From Candidatus Competibacteraceae bacterium (GTDB taxonomy: Bacteria > Pseudomonadota > Gammaproteobacteria > Competibacterales > Competibacteraceae), in the NCBI GenBank assembly GCA_007120095.1, contig SKOM01000166.1:1-5989 (forward strand): a stretch of 5,989 nt of DNA, given 5' to 3'. The notes under the pieces were generated by a model, which worked only from the letters and a program-made list of their open reading frames with translations, searched no databases and was not told where the DNA came from. The position numbers and the translations under genes are program-made. This document shows, piece after piece, positions 1 through 5,440 of this stretch (positions are counted from its first letter, which is position 1; every line of letters starts with the position of its first letter).

Positions 1-169
1 ACCGTTTTAACCCCACAGGGTAACCATTGTAAAGGGAATCCATCAAATCACGGACTTGGGAAGTTTTCCAGACGAACGGGCGCTGTAACTCTGGAATGGC
101 GATCTTATCACTGCGAACGTCAGCCAGCACCTGGCTGACAGCGGTCTGTTTTACCTCATACTTGACCAT
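1..169 (-). CDS. DUF262 / GmrS-type protein, N-terminal fragment (cut by window edge)
   Basis: Only the first 56 codons are present; the gene continues beyond base 1. The translated start is MVKYEVKQTAVSQVLADVRS, followed by a segment containing IPELQRPFVW (residues about 24-33), SQVRDLMDSLYNGYPVG (about 37-53) and LKR. This is the typical N-terminal signature of DUF262 (ParB/sulfiredoxin-like fold) proteins. Members include GmrS/GmrSD type IV restriction enzymes, which cut modified phage DNA, and the phosphorothioate-sensing protein SspE. The family's DGQQR-type nucleotide-binding motif would lie further downstream, outside the window, so activity cannot be judged. The ATG at 169-167 is preceded by GGAG eight bases upstream. 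The gene lies 97 bases after the annotated stop of the MBL-like gene, or 24 bases after the stop of its probable frameshifted tail, so co-transcription is likely. Family assignment is firm; a defence role is inference. Confidence 0.8.
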   Translation of the reverse strand, partial: MVKYEVKQTAVSQVLADVRSDKIAIPELQRPFVWKTSQVRDLMDSLYNGYPVGLKR

Positions 170-193
170 TCCACTTGCTCCAGCTTATTCAGC

Positions 194-301
194 TTAAACC
201 AATCCCACTGCCGTGGTTAACAACTGCCGTACCCGCGCCAGGCCGCTATCGAGCCGCTGGCAGATATCATTCAGGGTAGTCACCGCCTCGGCTTTGCATT
301 C
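194..301 (-). other. Probable frameshifted C-terminal tail of the MBL-like gene
   Basis: Immediately past the end of the MBL-like reading frame, a different minus frame is open from 301 to a TAA at 196-194. It reads CKAEAVTTLNDICQRLDSGL and then ARVRQLLTTAVGLV, which looks like coding sequence and an amphipathic helix. A TGA at 304-302 closes this frame on its upstream side, so it only makes sense as a continuation of the MBL-like protein after a one-base shift between about 269 and 301. In that case the annotated ending MQSRGGDYPE is the out-of-frame tail. It has no credible start of its own: an internal GTG lacks a spaced ribosome binding site. It could instead be a chance open stretch of 36 codons. 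Confidence 0.35.
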
Positions 302-887
302 TCAAGTCAGCAAGTTTGGCCGCATACAGTTCAGAACTCAGTGCCTGATAGGGCGTGGGCCCGGTAAACAACCGGGGCATAACCACGTCCACTTCAAGAT
401 CACGTAAGGTTTCAAGTTGGGCAGTTGTTGGCTGGCTTTTCAGTATCCACTGGCCGTTTTCGATCAGCAAGCCCTCGTCGGTGAACAAGATACCTCGCTC
501 CGCCTGGTTGCGCAGATGAATCCAGTGGCCATTGCCGACAGGGTAGTAGTGGATGGCTTTATCGCGGAAATGCGTCTGGTAAACCTCGAAGCGCAGTGCG
601 GTATCGAAATGATTAGGATCACCATCCGGGGGCAGAATGGCGGAACAGCCAAAGGTGGTGAAGAATTGTTTGCCCTGTGCCGTGACCTGGTGCAGGCCAG
701 TGAGCAACTGTTTGTAAATACCCCCTTTGTTTTTGATAAAGGTCGTGTTGATCTCCAGCCGGTCAATGCTAAAAATCAGATAATTACCGAATGGGCGAAT
801 CACAAAATAGCAGCCTTTATGACCCGATTCGCTGATTTCAGCCCCGAGAAAGTGAATATTTAACCGGCCGAAGGAATGTGCCGTCAC
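267..887 (-). CDS. Divergent metallo-beta-lactamase-fold-like protein, probably without metal site
   Basis: A 206-residue soluble protein with no signal peptide. It begins at GTG (887-885) with AGAGGTGA placed 6 bases upstream, 40 bases after the SDR gene. Several segments resemble MBL-fold hydrolases in order: an N-terminal FGNYLIFS strand (residues 33-40), KGGIYKQLLTGLHQ (54-67) at the place of the metal-binding loop, GNGHWIHL (118-125) where such proteins have PGHT, FTDEGLLIENGQW (135-147) where they have FTGDTIYLRDGEW, and LRDLEVDVVMPRL (161-173) near the C-terminus. The HxHxDH loop is reduced to one histidine (H66), and the GD of the FTGD motif has become TD. A conventional two-metal hydrolase is therefore unlikely. 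The similarity is from memory of family patterns and is moderate. The function is unknown. The C-terminus may be altered by a frameshift near 269-301. Confidence 0.6.
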   Translation of the reverse strand: MTAHSFGRLNIHFLGAEISESGHKGCYFVIRPFGNYLIFSIDRLEINTTFIKNKGGIYKQLLTGLHQVTAQGKQFFTTFGCSAILPPDGDPNHFDTALRFEVYQTHFRDKAIHYYPVGNGHWIHLRNQAERGILFTDEGLLIENGQWILKSQPTTAQLETLRDLEVDVVMPRLFTGPTPYQALSSELYAAKLADLRMQSRGGDYPE

Positions 888-927
888 GAATCACCTCTGA
901 GTTGATGACTAGGGAATAACGATATGG

Positions 928-1602
928 CTACCAAGGCAACGTCGCGCCATTGCTGTGCCAAAAGCCGCCGGTAGTGTCCAGGGTTAGCGCACTAATACGC
1001 TCGGCGATACCTGCAGCGGCTTGTTGCGGCGTGATCAACCCGCCGAAATTCACCATGCGGGTTTGCACATAACCGGGATGGATCTGAATGACGGCAATAC
1101 CCTGAGGTTTAAGATCCATAGCCAGTGAACGGCCAAAAGCATTCAACGCGGCTTTAGAAGCGCGATAGCCGTAACGCCCGCCGGAATCGTTGTCGGCAAT
1201 AGACCCCATGCGGCTGGTAATATTGGCGATTTTGCTGCCTGAGTCGAGGTTTTGAAGCAAGGCTTCAACAACCCGCAGCGGCGCATAGGCATTGACTTCC
1301 ATTTGCTGGCGGATTGAATCAAAATCCAGGGCACCCAGCGACTCATCGTTGAGTAAACCGGCATTGTTAATCAGTACCTGCACCCGTTGATCACCGAGCG
1401 CTTCCGCGAGGCGGGCCACATCGGTGGCTTGGGTCACATCGATAGGGTCGATGACCTGATGGGCGACGGCTTTGAGTTCGGTGGCGGAATCAGCGCTGCT
1501 GCGGCATACGCCGATGACCTGCCAATCGTTGGCATGATAGTGATGGGCCAAGGCTAAACCAATACCACGATTAGCACCGGTAATCAATACAGTAGAGGAC
1601 AT
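928..1602 (-). CDS. Short-chain dehydrogenase/reductase (SDR), C-factor-like
   Basis: A 224-residue cytoplasmic NAD(P)-dependent oxidoreductase of the classical SDR family. The Rossmann cofactor motif TGANRGIG is at residues 8-15, NNAG at 79-82, the tetrad Asn at 104 (MEVNAY), the catalytic serine in TSRMGS (129-134), and YRASK at 146-150 gives the catalytic Tyr146 and Lys150. The segment HPGYVQTRM (175-183) follows the usual post-catalytic loop. Length and the SRMGSI...YGYRASKAALN pattern fit the short C-factor/CsgA-like carbonyl reductase group. Arg12 after the glycine-rich turn and Arg34 would suit NADPH, but this is inference. The substrate cannot be deduced. The ATG at 1602-1600 has AAAGG about nine bases upstream. 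The gene sits 30 bases after the SPOR gene and 40 bases before the MBL-like gene, as part of the leftward operon. Confidence 0.92.
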   Translation of the reverse strand: MSSTVLITGANRGIGLALAHHYHANDWQVIGVCRSSADSATELKAVAHQVIDPIDVTQATDVARLAEALGDQRVQVLINNAGLLNDESLGALDFDSIRQQMEVNAYAPLRVVEALLQNLDSGSKIANITSRMGSIADNDSGGRYGYRASKAALNAFGRSLAMDLKPQGIAVIQIHPGYVQTRMVNFGGLITPQQAAAGIAERISALTLDTTGGFWHSNGATLPW

Positions 1603-1632
1603 AAATCAACACCTTTTGGGGTTGTGGCTGAG

Positions 1633-2247
1633 TTAATTAGCGCGCATTTTCAACGACGCAATGTCGTTGTCGCTTAGCCGCCGACTGATGGCATCAGCCT
1701 CGCTTTCGCTGAGCGGGCCGATGCGCACCCGGTAAATGGGTAAGCCATCACGGCTGCTCTCTTCAATCCGTGCCTGAATACCCAGTATGCTAAGGGTGGC
1801 GCGGGTGCGGTCGGCTTGCGAATAAAGGTTGAATGCCCCCGCTTGAACCATATACCTTGGACTGGCAACCGCCGCTTGTTGAGTTTCACGCGGTGGTTGT
1901 GGCGGTTGAGCGGCGGGCTGTGGCGCTGGCTCGGCCGTTTGACGAGGCGCTTGTGGGGGGGGTGCCGGGCGCCGTTCAGGTGGCGGCGGTGGCGGAACGA
2001 CCAACTCTCGCTGCGGTAAATCGGTATAAAAATCATACTTGGGACGGCGTGCCGTGCCGCGTTCCTCGCTCGCTTCAGGTACGGCAGCCAGGCGCTCACG
2101 CTCAATGGTGGCACCATCGCTGCGGGTTTTGAAATACACCACTGTGCTGGCGACCACACCAACCACAACCAGCAGAGTCACCAGCAAGCCATGACTGCGC
2201 ACGGCCTGTTTATTGGGGATTTTGCGTTTGCTGCGTTGACGACTCAC
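1633..2247 (-). CDS. SPOR-domain cell-division protein, FtsN-like
   Basis: A 204-residue bitopic inner-membrane protein. A basic cytoplasmic N-terminus (RQRSKRK, residues 3-9) precedes one transmembrane helix at about 21-39. A conserved-looking YDFYTDLPQRELVVP segment follows at 71-85, then a long periplasmic proline-rich linker (85-120, with six consecutive prolines at 85-90). A C-terminal SPOR domain occupies about 131-202 (RYMVQAGAF at its start, YRVRIGPLS at 172-180). SPOR domains bind denuded peptidoglycan glycan strands at the septum, and this layout matches FtsN-like proteins. The start is GTG at 2247-2245, overlapping the argS stop by four bases (GTGA), so translational coupling to argS is likely. 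The argS-SPOR gene order is the one I recall from Pseudomonas-type genomes. Whether this is the essential FtsN or a paralogue cannot be told here. Confidence 0.9.
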   Translation of the reverse strand: MSRQRSKRKIPNKQAVRSHGLLVTLLVVVGVVASTVVYFKTRSDGATIERERLAAVPEASEERGTARRPKYDFYTDLPQRELVVPPPPPPERRPAPPPQAPRQTAEPAPQPAAQPPQPPRETQQAAVASPRYMVQAGAFNLYSQADRTRATLSILGIQARIEESSRDGLPIYRVRIGPLSESEADAISRRLSDNDIASLKMRAN

Positions 2248-3926
2248 ATGACCTCCGGGGCAGACACGCCCAATAATTCCAGCCCGTTGCGGATGACCTG
2301 GCGCACCGCAGTAATCAGATTCAGCCGCGCATTGCGCAGCCCTGATGCCTCGACCAAAAATTGTTGCGCCGTGTAATACGTATGTAAACCCTGGGCGAGA
2401 TCGCGTAGATACTGCGCCAACAACTGGGGTTCCAATTGTTCGGCGGCGGCTTGCAGCACTTCCGGATACCGTGCCAGTAAGACCATGAGCTGATCTTCGT
2501 GTTCAGCCGTTAAGGTCGAGTAATGCGCCTGGCCATCGGCGATATCGTGACTCAGACCTTTTTCGCCCAGTTGCCGCTGCACGCTGCAAATCCGGGCATG
2601 GGCGTATTGAATGTAGTACACCGGATTATCCAAAGATTGCGACCGGGCCAGATCAATGTCAAACACCAGTTGGGAATCGACTTTGCGCATCACGAAAAAG
2701 AACCGCGTCGCATCGCGGCCGACCTCGTCGATCAAATCACGCAGGGTGACATAACTTCCAGCCCGTTTAGAAATTTTGACTTCTTCGCCCCCCCGGGTCA
2801 CAGTGACCATCTGATGCAGCACATATTCCGGCCAGCCTGGGGGGATACCGATACCCAAGGCTTGCAAACCGGCACGGACGCGGGTGACGGTGCTGTGATG
2901 ATCGGCGCCCTGCTCGTTAATGACCCGCTGAAAGCCCCGTTGCCATTTATCGACATGATAGGCGACATCGGGCAGGAAATACGTGTAGCCGCCATCGGAT
3001 TTACGCATCACCCGGTCTTTATCATCCCCAAACTCCGTGGTGCGCAGCCATAGCGCCCCGTCGTGTTCAAAGGCAAAACCTTGCGTGATTAAGCGGGCAA
3101 CTGTGTCCTCGACCTTACCCTGGGTGTACAAGGAGGATTCGAGAAAATAATGATCGAAGCGCACATCGAACGCATGTAGATCATGGTCTTGCTCACGGCG
3201 CAACCAGGCGACGGCAAAATCACGGATGGCGTCGCTGGCCGTCGGATCCGCCTGGGCGGTGACCTGGCGGTCATCGGCGACCACGGTTTCGCCCGTCTGA
3301 TAGGCTGCGGCTACATCGCTGATGTATTCACCGCGATAACCGTCAACCGGCCAGGCGCCATCTTCCGGAGTCAAACCCTGTAATCGAGCGTGTACCGAAG
3401 CGGTCAGATTATGGATCTGCTGACCGGCATCGTTGTAATAAAACTCGCGGCTGACTTGCCAGCCTTGGGTGGCTAATAATCGGGCTAAGGAGTCACCGAC
3501 CGCTGCCCCCCGCCCATGACCGACATGCAGCGGCCCAGTAGGATTGGCGGAGACAAATTCAATTTGCAGTTTGCGCCCGGTACCCGCCGTACTTCGGCCA
3601 TAGTGCTCCGCTTGGCTGAGTACGGTGTCGATGACGGCATGATAGGCCGCAGGAGCGAGAAAAAAGTTGATAAACCCCGGTCCGGCGATCTCCACGCGCT
3701 CAATCTGGGCGCTGGTCGGCAAGGTTTGACAGATTAACTCGGCTAAGTCGCGCGGCTTGCGGCGGGCGGTTTTAGCCAATACCAGCGCAATATTGCTGGC
3801 GAAATCGCCGTGGGCGCGATCGCGGGTGCGCTCGATGCGCACTTCGGTGGCGGTCACAGGCAATTGTTCGGCGCGGTGTAAGGTGGCCAGCGCCTCGGTG
3901 ATCAGTTGGGATAACAGTAGTTTCAA
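2244..3926 (-). CDS. argS: Arginine--tRNA ligase (arginyl-tRNA synthetase)
   Basis: A 560-residue class I aminoacyl-tRNA synthetase that charges tRNA-Arg with arginine using ATP in the cytoplasm. The N-terminal Arg-tRNA-recognition domain covers about residues 4-90 (THGDF-like AHGDFASNIA at 38-47, GPGFINF at 82-88). The ATP-binding HIGH-type motif is HVGH at 134-137 within SANPTGPLHVGHGRG. The KMSKS-type loop is KISKRAG at 384-390. The DALR anticodon-binding region follows from about 433 (NPVYYIQYAHAR) to the C-terminus. Length is slightly below the family norm of about 570-590. The start is TTG at 3926-3924: an in-frame TGA at 3941-3939 bars anything longer, and MKLLLSQLITEAL fits the family's usual N-terminus. 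Only a weak ribosome site (TAGG) precedes it. A TAGAAT -10-like box (plus-strand 3963-3968) overlaps the lysR stop but has no good -35, so argS may also depend on transcription through lysR. Confidence 0.98.
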   Translation of the reverse strand: MKLLLSQLITEALATLHRAEQLPVTATEVRIERTRDRAHGDFASNIALVLAKTARRKPRDLAELICQTLPTSAQIERVEIAGPGFINFFLAPAAYHAVIDTVLSQAEHYGRSTAGTGRKLQIEFVSANPTGPLHVGHGRGAAVGDSLARLLATQGWQVSREFYYNDAGQQIHNLTASVHARLQGLTPEDGAWPVDGYRGEYISDVAAAYQTGETVVADDRQVTAQADPTASDAIRDFAVAWLRREQDHDLHAFDVRFDHYFLESSLYTQGKVEDTVARLITQGFAFEHDGALWLRTTEFGDDKDRVMRKSDGGYTYFLPDVAYHVDKWQRGFQRVINEQGADHHSTVTRVRAGLQALGIGIPPGWPEYVLHQMVTVTRGGEEVKISKRAGSYVTLRDLIDEVGRDATRFFFVMRKVDSQLVFDIDLARSQSLDNPVYYIQYAHARICSVQRQLGEKGLSHDIADGQAHYSTLTAEHEDQLMVLLARYPEVLQAAAEQLEPQLLAQYLRDLAQGLHTYYTAQQFLVEASGLRNARLNLITAVRQVIRNGLELLGVSAPEVM

Positions 3927-3960
3927 TGGAAAGCCTAATCAGCAAACAATGTCAGGGGGA

Positions 3961-4932
3961 CTATTCTAACGGGGTGTCGGGTTCACTAGAAGCCGGAATG
4001 GGAATTGGTGCCCGGATCACCGCATCGAATTCGGCCTGTGCAACGGCAGCCTCATCTAACAACCACTCCCGAAATGCCTTGATCGCTTTCTGTTCCTCTT
4101 GCCCTTGGGCGCAGACGACATAATAGGCCACCTCCGAGGTGCAGTGCACCGTGAACAGCTTGACCAACCGGCCTGAGATCAAATCATCGTTGACATGGGC
4201 GCTGCGGGCCAGTGCCACCCCCTGATCATCCAAGGCAGCCTGGATCGCCATGCTGGTGTCAGACAGTAAATTCCCGCGCGGCATTTTGCCCACCCGCACC
4301 CCGGCAGCACGAAACCAGTCACGCCAGCGCGGGGTGATGTCCTGGGTGTAACGCCGCAGCAATGGATAGTGCAGCAAATCGGCCGGATGCGCGGGTTTGC
4401 CGTGCTGTTGCAGAAAACGCGGGCTGCATACCGGAAACACATATTCGCGCAGCAGCAGGACGCTGTGCAAACCGGGCCATACACCATGTCCCAGGCGGAT
4501 ACCGATGTCGGCCTGTCCGCCCACCAAATCCACCAGCTCATCGGTGGTCGATAGCCAGACTTCAATCTCTGGGTAGCGGCGGTTGAAATGCCCTAAACGC
4601 GGTACCAGCCATTTAAACGCAAAAGAACGCAGCAAGCTAACTCGCAGCGACTGGTGTTGTTCGTCGGCCTGCAATTCGCTCAAGGTGTCTTCCAGACGCT
4701 CCAAAAACTGCTGCACAATCGGTACCAGCATTTGCCCTTCAGGAGTGAGAACCACACGCCGTCCTTGACGTTCGAATAAGCGCAACTCCCACAGGTTTTC
4801 CAAGTGACGAATTTGGTGACTGATAGCGCTTTGGCTGACATTCAGCTCATGCGCGGCACGGGTGTAACTGAGAAACCGGGCGGCGGCGTCCAGTGCTCTA
4901 AGGGCGGCCATCGGGGGATAGCGGATCGGCAT
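3961..4932 (-). CDS. LysR-family transcriptional regulator, GcvA-like group
   Basis: A 323-residue LysR-type regulator. The winged helix-turn-helix is at about residues 8-66, with the typical pattern ALRALDAAARFLSYTRAAHE, then NVSQSAISHQIRHLE (31-45) and LFERQGRRVVLTPEG (52-66). The effector-binding domain runs from about 94 to 293. The segments ADIGIRLGHGVWPGL (141-155) and SDTSMAIQAALDDQGVAL (224-241) are characteristic of the GcvA/AmpR branch. A C-terminal extension of about 30 residues, ending in a proline-rich tail, goes beyond the usual end. The ATG at 4932-4930 is chosen because an upstream in-frame ATG at 4944-4942 is followed at once by TGA; the ribosome site is weak. It is divergent from the small membrane peptide and DUF1127 genes, which makes those its likely targets, with autorepression through the palindrome at 4954-4970. 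It lies only 34 bases upstream of argS in the same direction. The effector is unknown. Confidence 0.95.
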   Translation of the reverse strand: MPIRYPPMAALRALDAAARFLSYTRAAHELNVSQSAISHQIRHLENLWELRLFERQGRRVVLTPEGQMLVPIVQQFLERLEDTLSELQADEQHQSLRVSLLRSFAFKWLVPRLGHFNRRYPEIEVWLSTTDELVDLVGGQADIGIRLGHGVWPGLHSVLLLREYVFPVCSPRFLQQHGKPAHPADLLHYPLLRRYTQDITPRWRDWFRAAGVRVGKMPRGNLLSDTSMAIQAALDDQGVALARSAHVNDDLISGRLVKLFTVHCTSEVAYYVVCAQGQEEQKAIKAFREWLLDEAAVAQAEFDAVIRAPIPIPASSEPDTPLE

Positions 4933-4953
4933 AATGGCTCACATGAATAAACA

Positions 4954-4970
4954 CTCATACAGTATATGAG
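4954..4970. promoter_or_regulatory. Palindrome CTCATA-N5-TATGAG, candidate LysR operator
   Basis: A perfect 6-bp inverted repeat with a 5-bp centre. It covers the -10 box of the lysR promoter and its likely transcription start. Binding here would block lysR transcription, the usual autorepression layout in this family. Outer T and A are 13 bases apart (T-N13-A), not the classic T-N11-A, so the match to a LysR box is loose. Direct observation for the repeat; inference for its role. Confidence 0.5.
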
Positions 4971-4990
4971 AAACTATCTTTTTATTTCAA
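4961..4990 (-). promoter_or_regulatory. Sigma70-type promoter for lysR
   Basis: On the minus strand the -35 is TTGAAA (4990-4985, 5 of 6 consensus bases) and the -10 is TATACT (4966-4961, 5 of 6), separated by 18 bases. The predicted start near 4954 would give a leader of about 22 bases before the lysR ATG at 4932. Confidence 0.6.
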
Positions 4991-5003
4991 GAATTTATTT
5001 TCA

Positions 5004-5009
5004 TACAAT
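5004..5009 (+). promoter_or_regulatory. Candidate -10 box (TACAAT) for the rightward small-protein genes
   Basis: TACAAT matches 5 of 6 consensus bases. At 17 bases upstream the -35 is poor (TTTATT, 4981-4986), which would suit an activator-dependent promoter under the divergent LysR protein. The predicted start near 5016 leaves a leader of about 60 bases carrying two dyads. Confidence 0.35.
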
Positions 5010-5049
5010 AGAGGTCTTATTCAACAGTGTTAAACACATTGTTTGGCGA

Positions 5050-5064
5050 TGCTCACTGTGAGCA
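5050..5064 (+). repeat. 15-bp palindrome touching the Shine-Dalgarno of the 28-residue peptide gene
   Basis: TGCTCAC-T-GTGAGCA is a perfect palindrome around one central base. As RNA it could form a 6-bp stem (TGCTCA/TGAGCA) with a 3-base loop. Its last base is the first base of the AGGAGG ribosome site at 5064-5069. It could be a protein-binding operator or a small leader hairpin affecting initiation; the sequence does not decide between these. Confidence 0.5.
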
Positions 5065-5078
5065 GGAGGTAATCCCTG

Positions 5079-5165
5079 ATGTTCAATACCCCGTTTACCC
5101 AGGTCGGTATCGCTTATATCGGTGCCGTACTGATTGTAGCGCTGATTGCCAGTCTGGCGCTGTAA
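5079..5165 (+). CDS. 28-residue single-span membrane peptide, unknown function
   Basis: A very short gene: ATG 5079-5081, TAA 5163-5165. A perfect AGGAGG at 5064-5069 lies 9 bases before the ATG. The protein begins MFNTPFTQ and continues as one hydrophobic helix from about residue 9 to 28 (VGIAYIGAVLIVALIASLAL), ending at the membrane. It has no charged side chain anywhere, so orientation cannot be predicted by the positive-inside rule. I recognise no family. The next gene, a DUF1127 protein, starts 36 bases downstream and also begins MFN, and the two are probably co-transcribed. It is divergent from the LysR gene, a likely controller. Possible roles include a membrane-complex subunit, a regulatory peptide or a toxin-like peptide; none is supported beyond size and hydrophobicity. 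The strong ribosome site and clean composition argue that it is a real gene. Confidence 0.65.
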   Translation: MFNTPFTQVGIAYIGAVLIVALIASLAL

Positions 5166-5201
5166 TCGTTTATCAAAATATTAATTATTAAGGAGATTGT
5201 C

Positions 5202-5417
5202 ATGTTTAATGAGCTGTTAGACCGTTGGCAACGTTGGAATGAACGGCGACGGGCGATTCGCCAACTGCGGGCGATGCCCGATCATTTATTGGCTGACATC
5301 GGTATCGAACGCTATGACATCGAAGCGGTGGTGAACGGCTTGCAGGCGAATCAACCTGAAGCACGCCGTCCGCAGCCCCAGGTGCCGGTACATGATATGG
5401 CATTGACTCGTGGCTGA
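5202..5417 (+). CDS. DUF1127 domain-containing small protein (YjiS-like)
   Basis: A 71-residue basic protein with the DUF1127 core at about residues 13-43: NERRRAIRQLRAMPDHLLAD followed by IGIERYDIEAVV, including the hallmark L-x-D-I-G-I pattern. A variable, proline-rich tail follows (51-71). Family members are small, arginine-rich and soluble; some in alphaproteobacteria bind RNA or affect stress and nutrient responses, but a role for this one is not known. The ATG at 5202-5204 has AAGGAG at 5190-5195, six bases upstream, an excellent site. The short AT-rich gap from 5166 shows no terminator, so it is probably in one transcript with the 28-residue membrane peptide. The divergent LysR gene is the obvious candidate regulator. 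Confidence 0.88.
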   Translation: MFNELLDRWQRWNERRRAIRQLRAMPDHLLADIGIERYDIEAVVNGLQANQPEARRPQPQVPVHDMALTRG

Positions 5418-5434
5418 GTGTATAGGCTACACTC
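5416..5434 (+). repeat. Inverted repeat at the end of the DUF1127 gene
   Basis: GAGTGTA-TAGGC-TACACTC forms a perfect 7-bp stem with a 5-base loop, starting inside the DUF1127 stop codon and ending 6 bases before the DUF123 ATG. There is no T-tract after it and the stem is not GC-rich, so it is a poor intrinsic terminator. It may be an operator or a hairpin that insulates the two genes. Confidence 0.45.
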
Positions 5435-5440
5435 GCGTGG

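Larger units (their letters stand above)
4933..5078. promoter_or_regulatory. Divergent regulatory region between lysR and the small-protein genes
   Basis: This AT-rich 146-base gap separates the lysR start (leftward) from the 28-residue peptide start (rightward). It contains a leftward promoter, a palindrome over that promoter's -10, a rightward -10 candidate, a GTGT-TAA-ACAC dyad at 5027-5037, and a 15-bp palindrome at 5050-5064. The heptamer TCATACA occurs twice in direct orientation (4955-4961 and 5001-5007), once inside the palindrome and once overlapping the rightward -10. It could be a shared half-site for the LysR protein, which is inference. LysR regulators commonly control a divergent gene from such a shared region. 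Confidence 0.7.

Noticed and set aside
417..863. 148-codon plus-strand ORF opposite the MBL-like gene
   Set aside because: It is antisense to a frame with a proper ribosome site and family-like motifs, and its own translation matches nothing I recognise.
1816..2132. Two overlapping plus-strand ORFs opposite the SPOR gene, rich in Arg/Trp or Val/Ala
   Set aside because: Their composition is the complement of the proline-rich linker; they are shadows.
2523..3053. 176-codon plus-strand ORF inside argS
   Set aside because: Antisense shadow of a clearly conserved synthetase gene; no ribosome site or family motifs.
4951..4975. Classic T-N11-A LysR box
   Set aside because: The palindrome gives T-N13-A, so I report it only as a loose operator candidate.
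5416..5434. Inverted repeat considered as an intrinsic terminator
   Set aside because: No T-tract follows and the stem is only 7 bp and not GC-rich.
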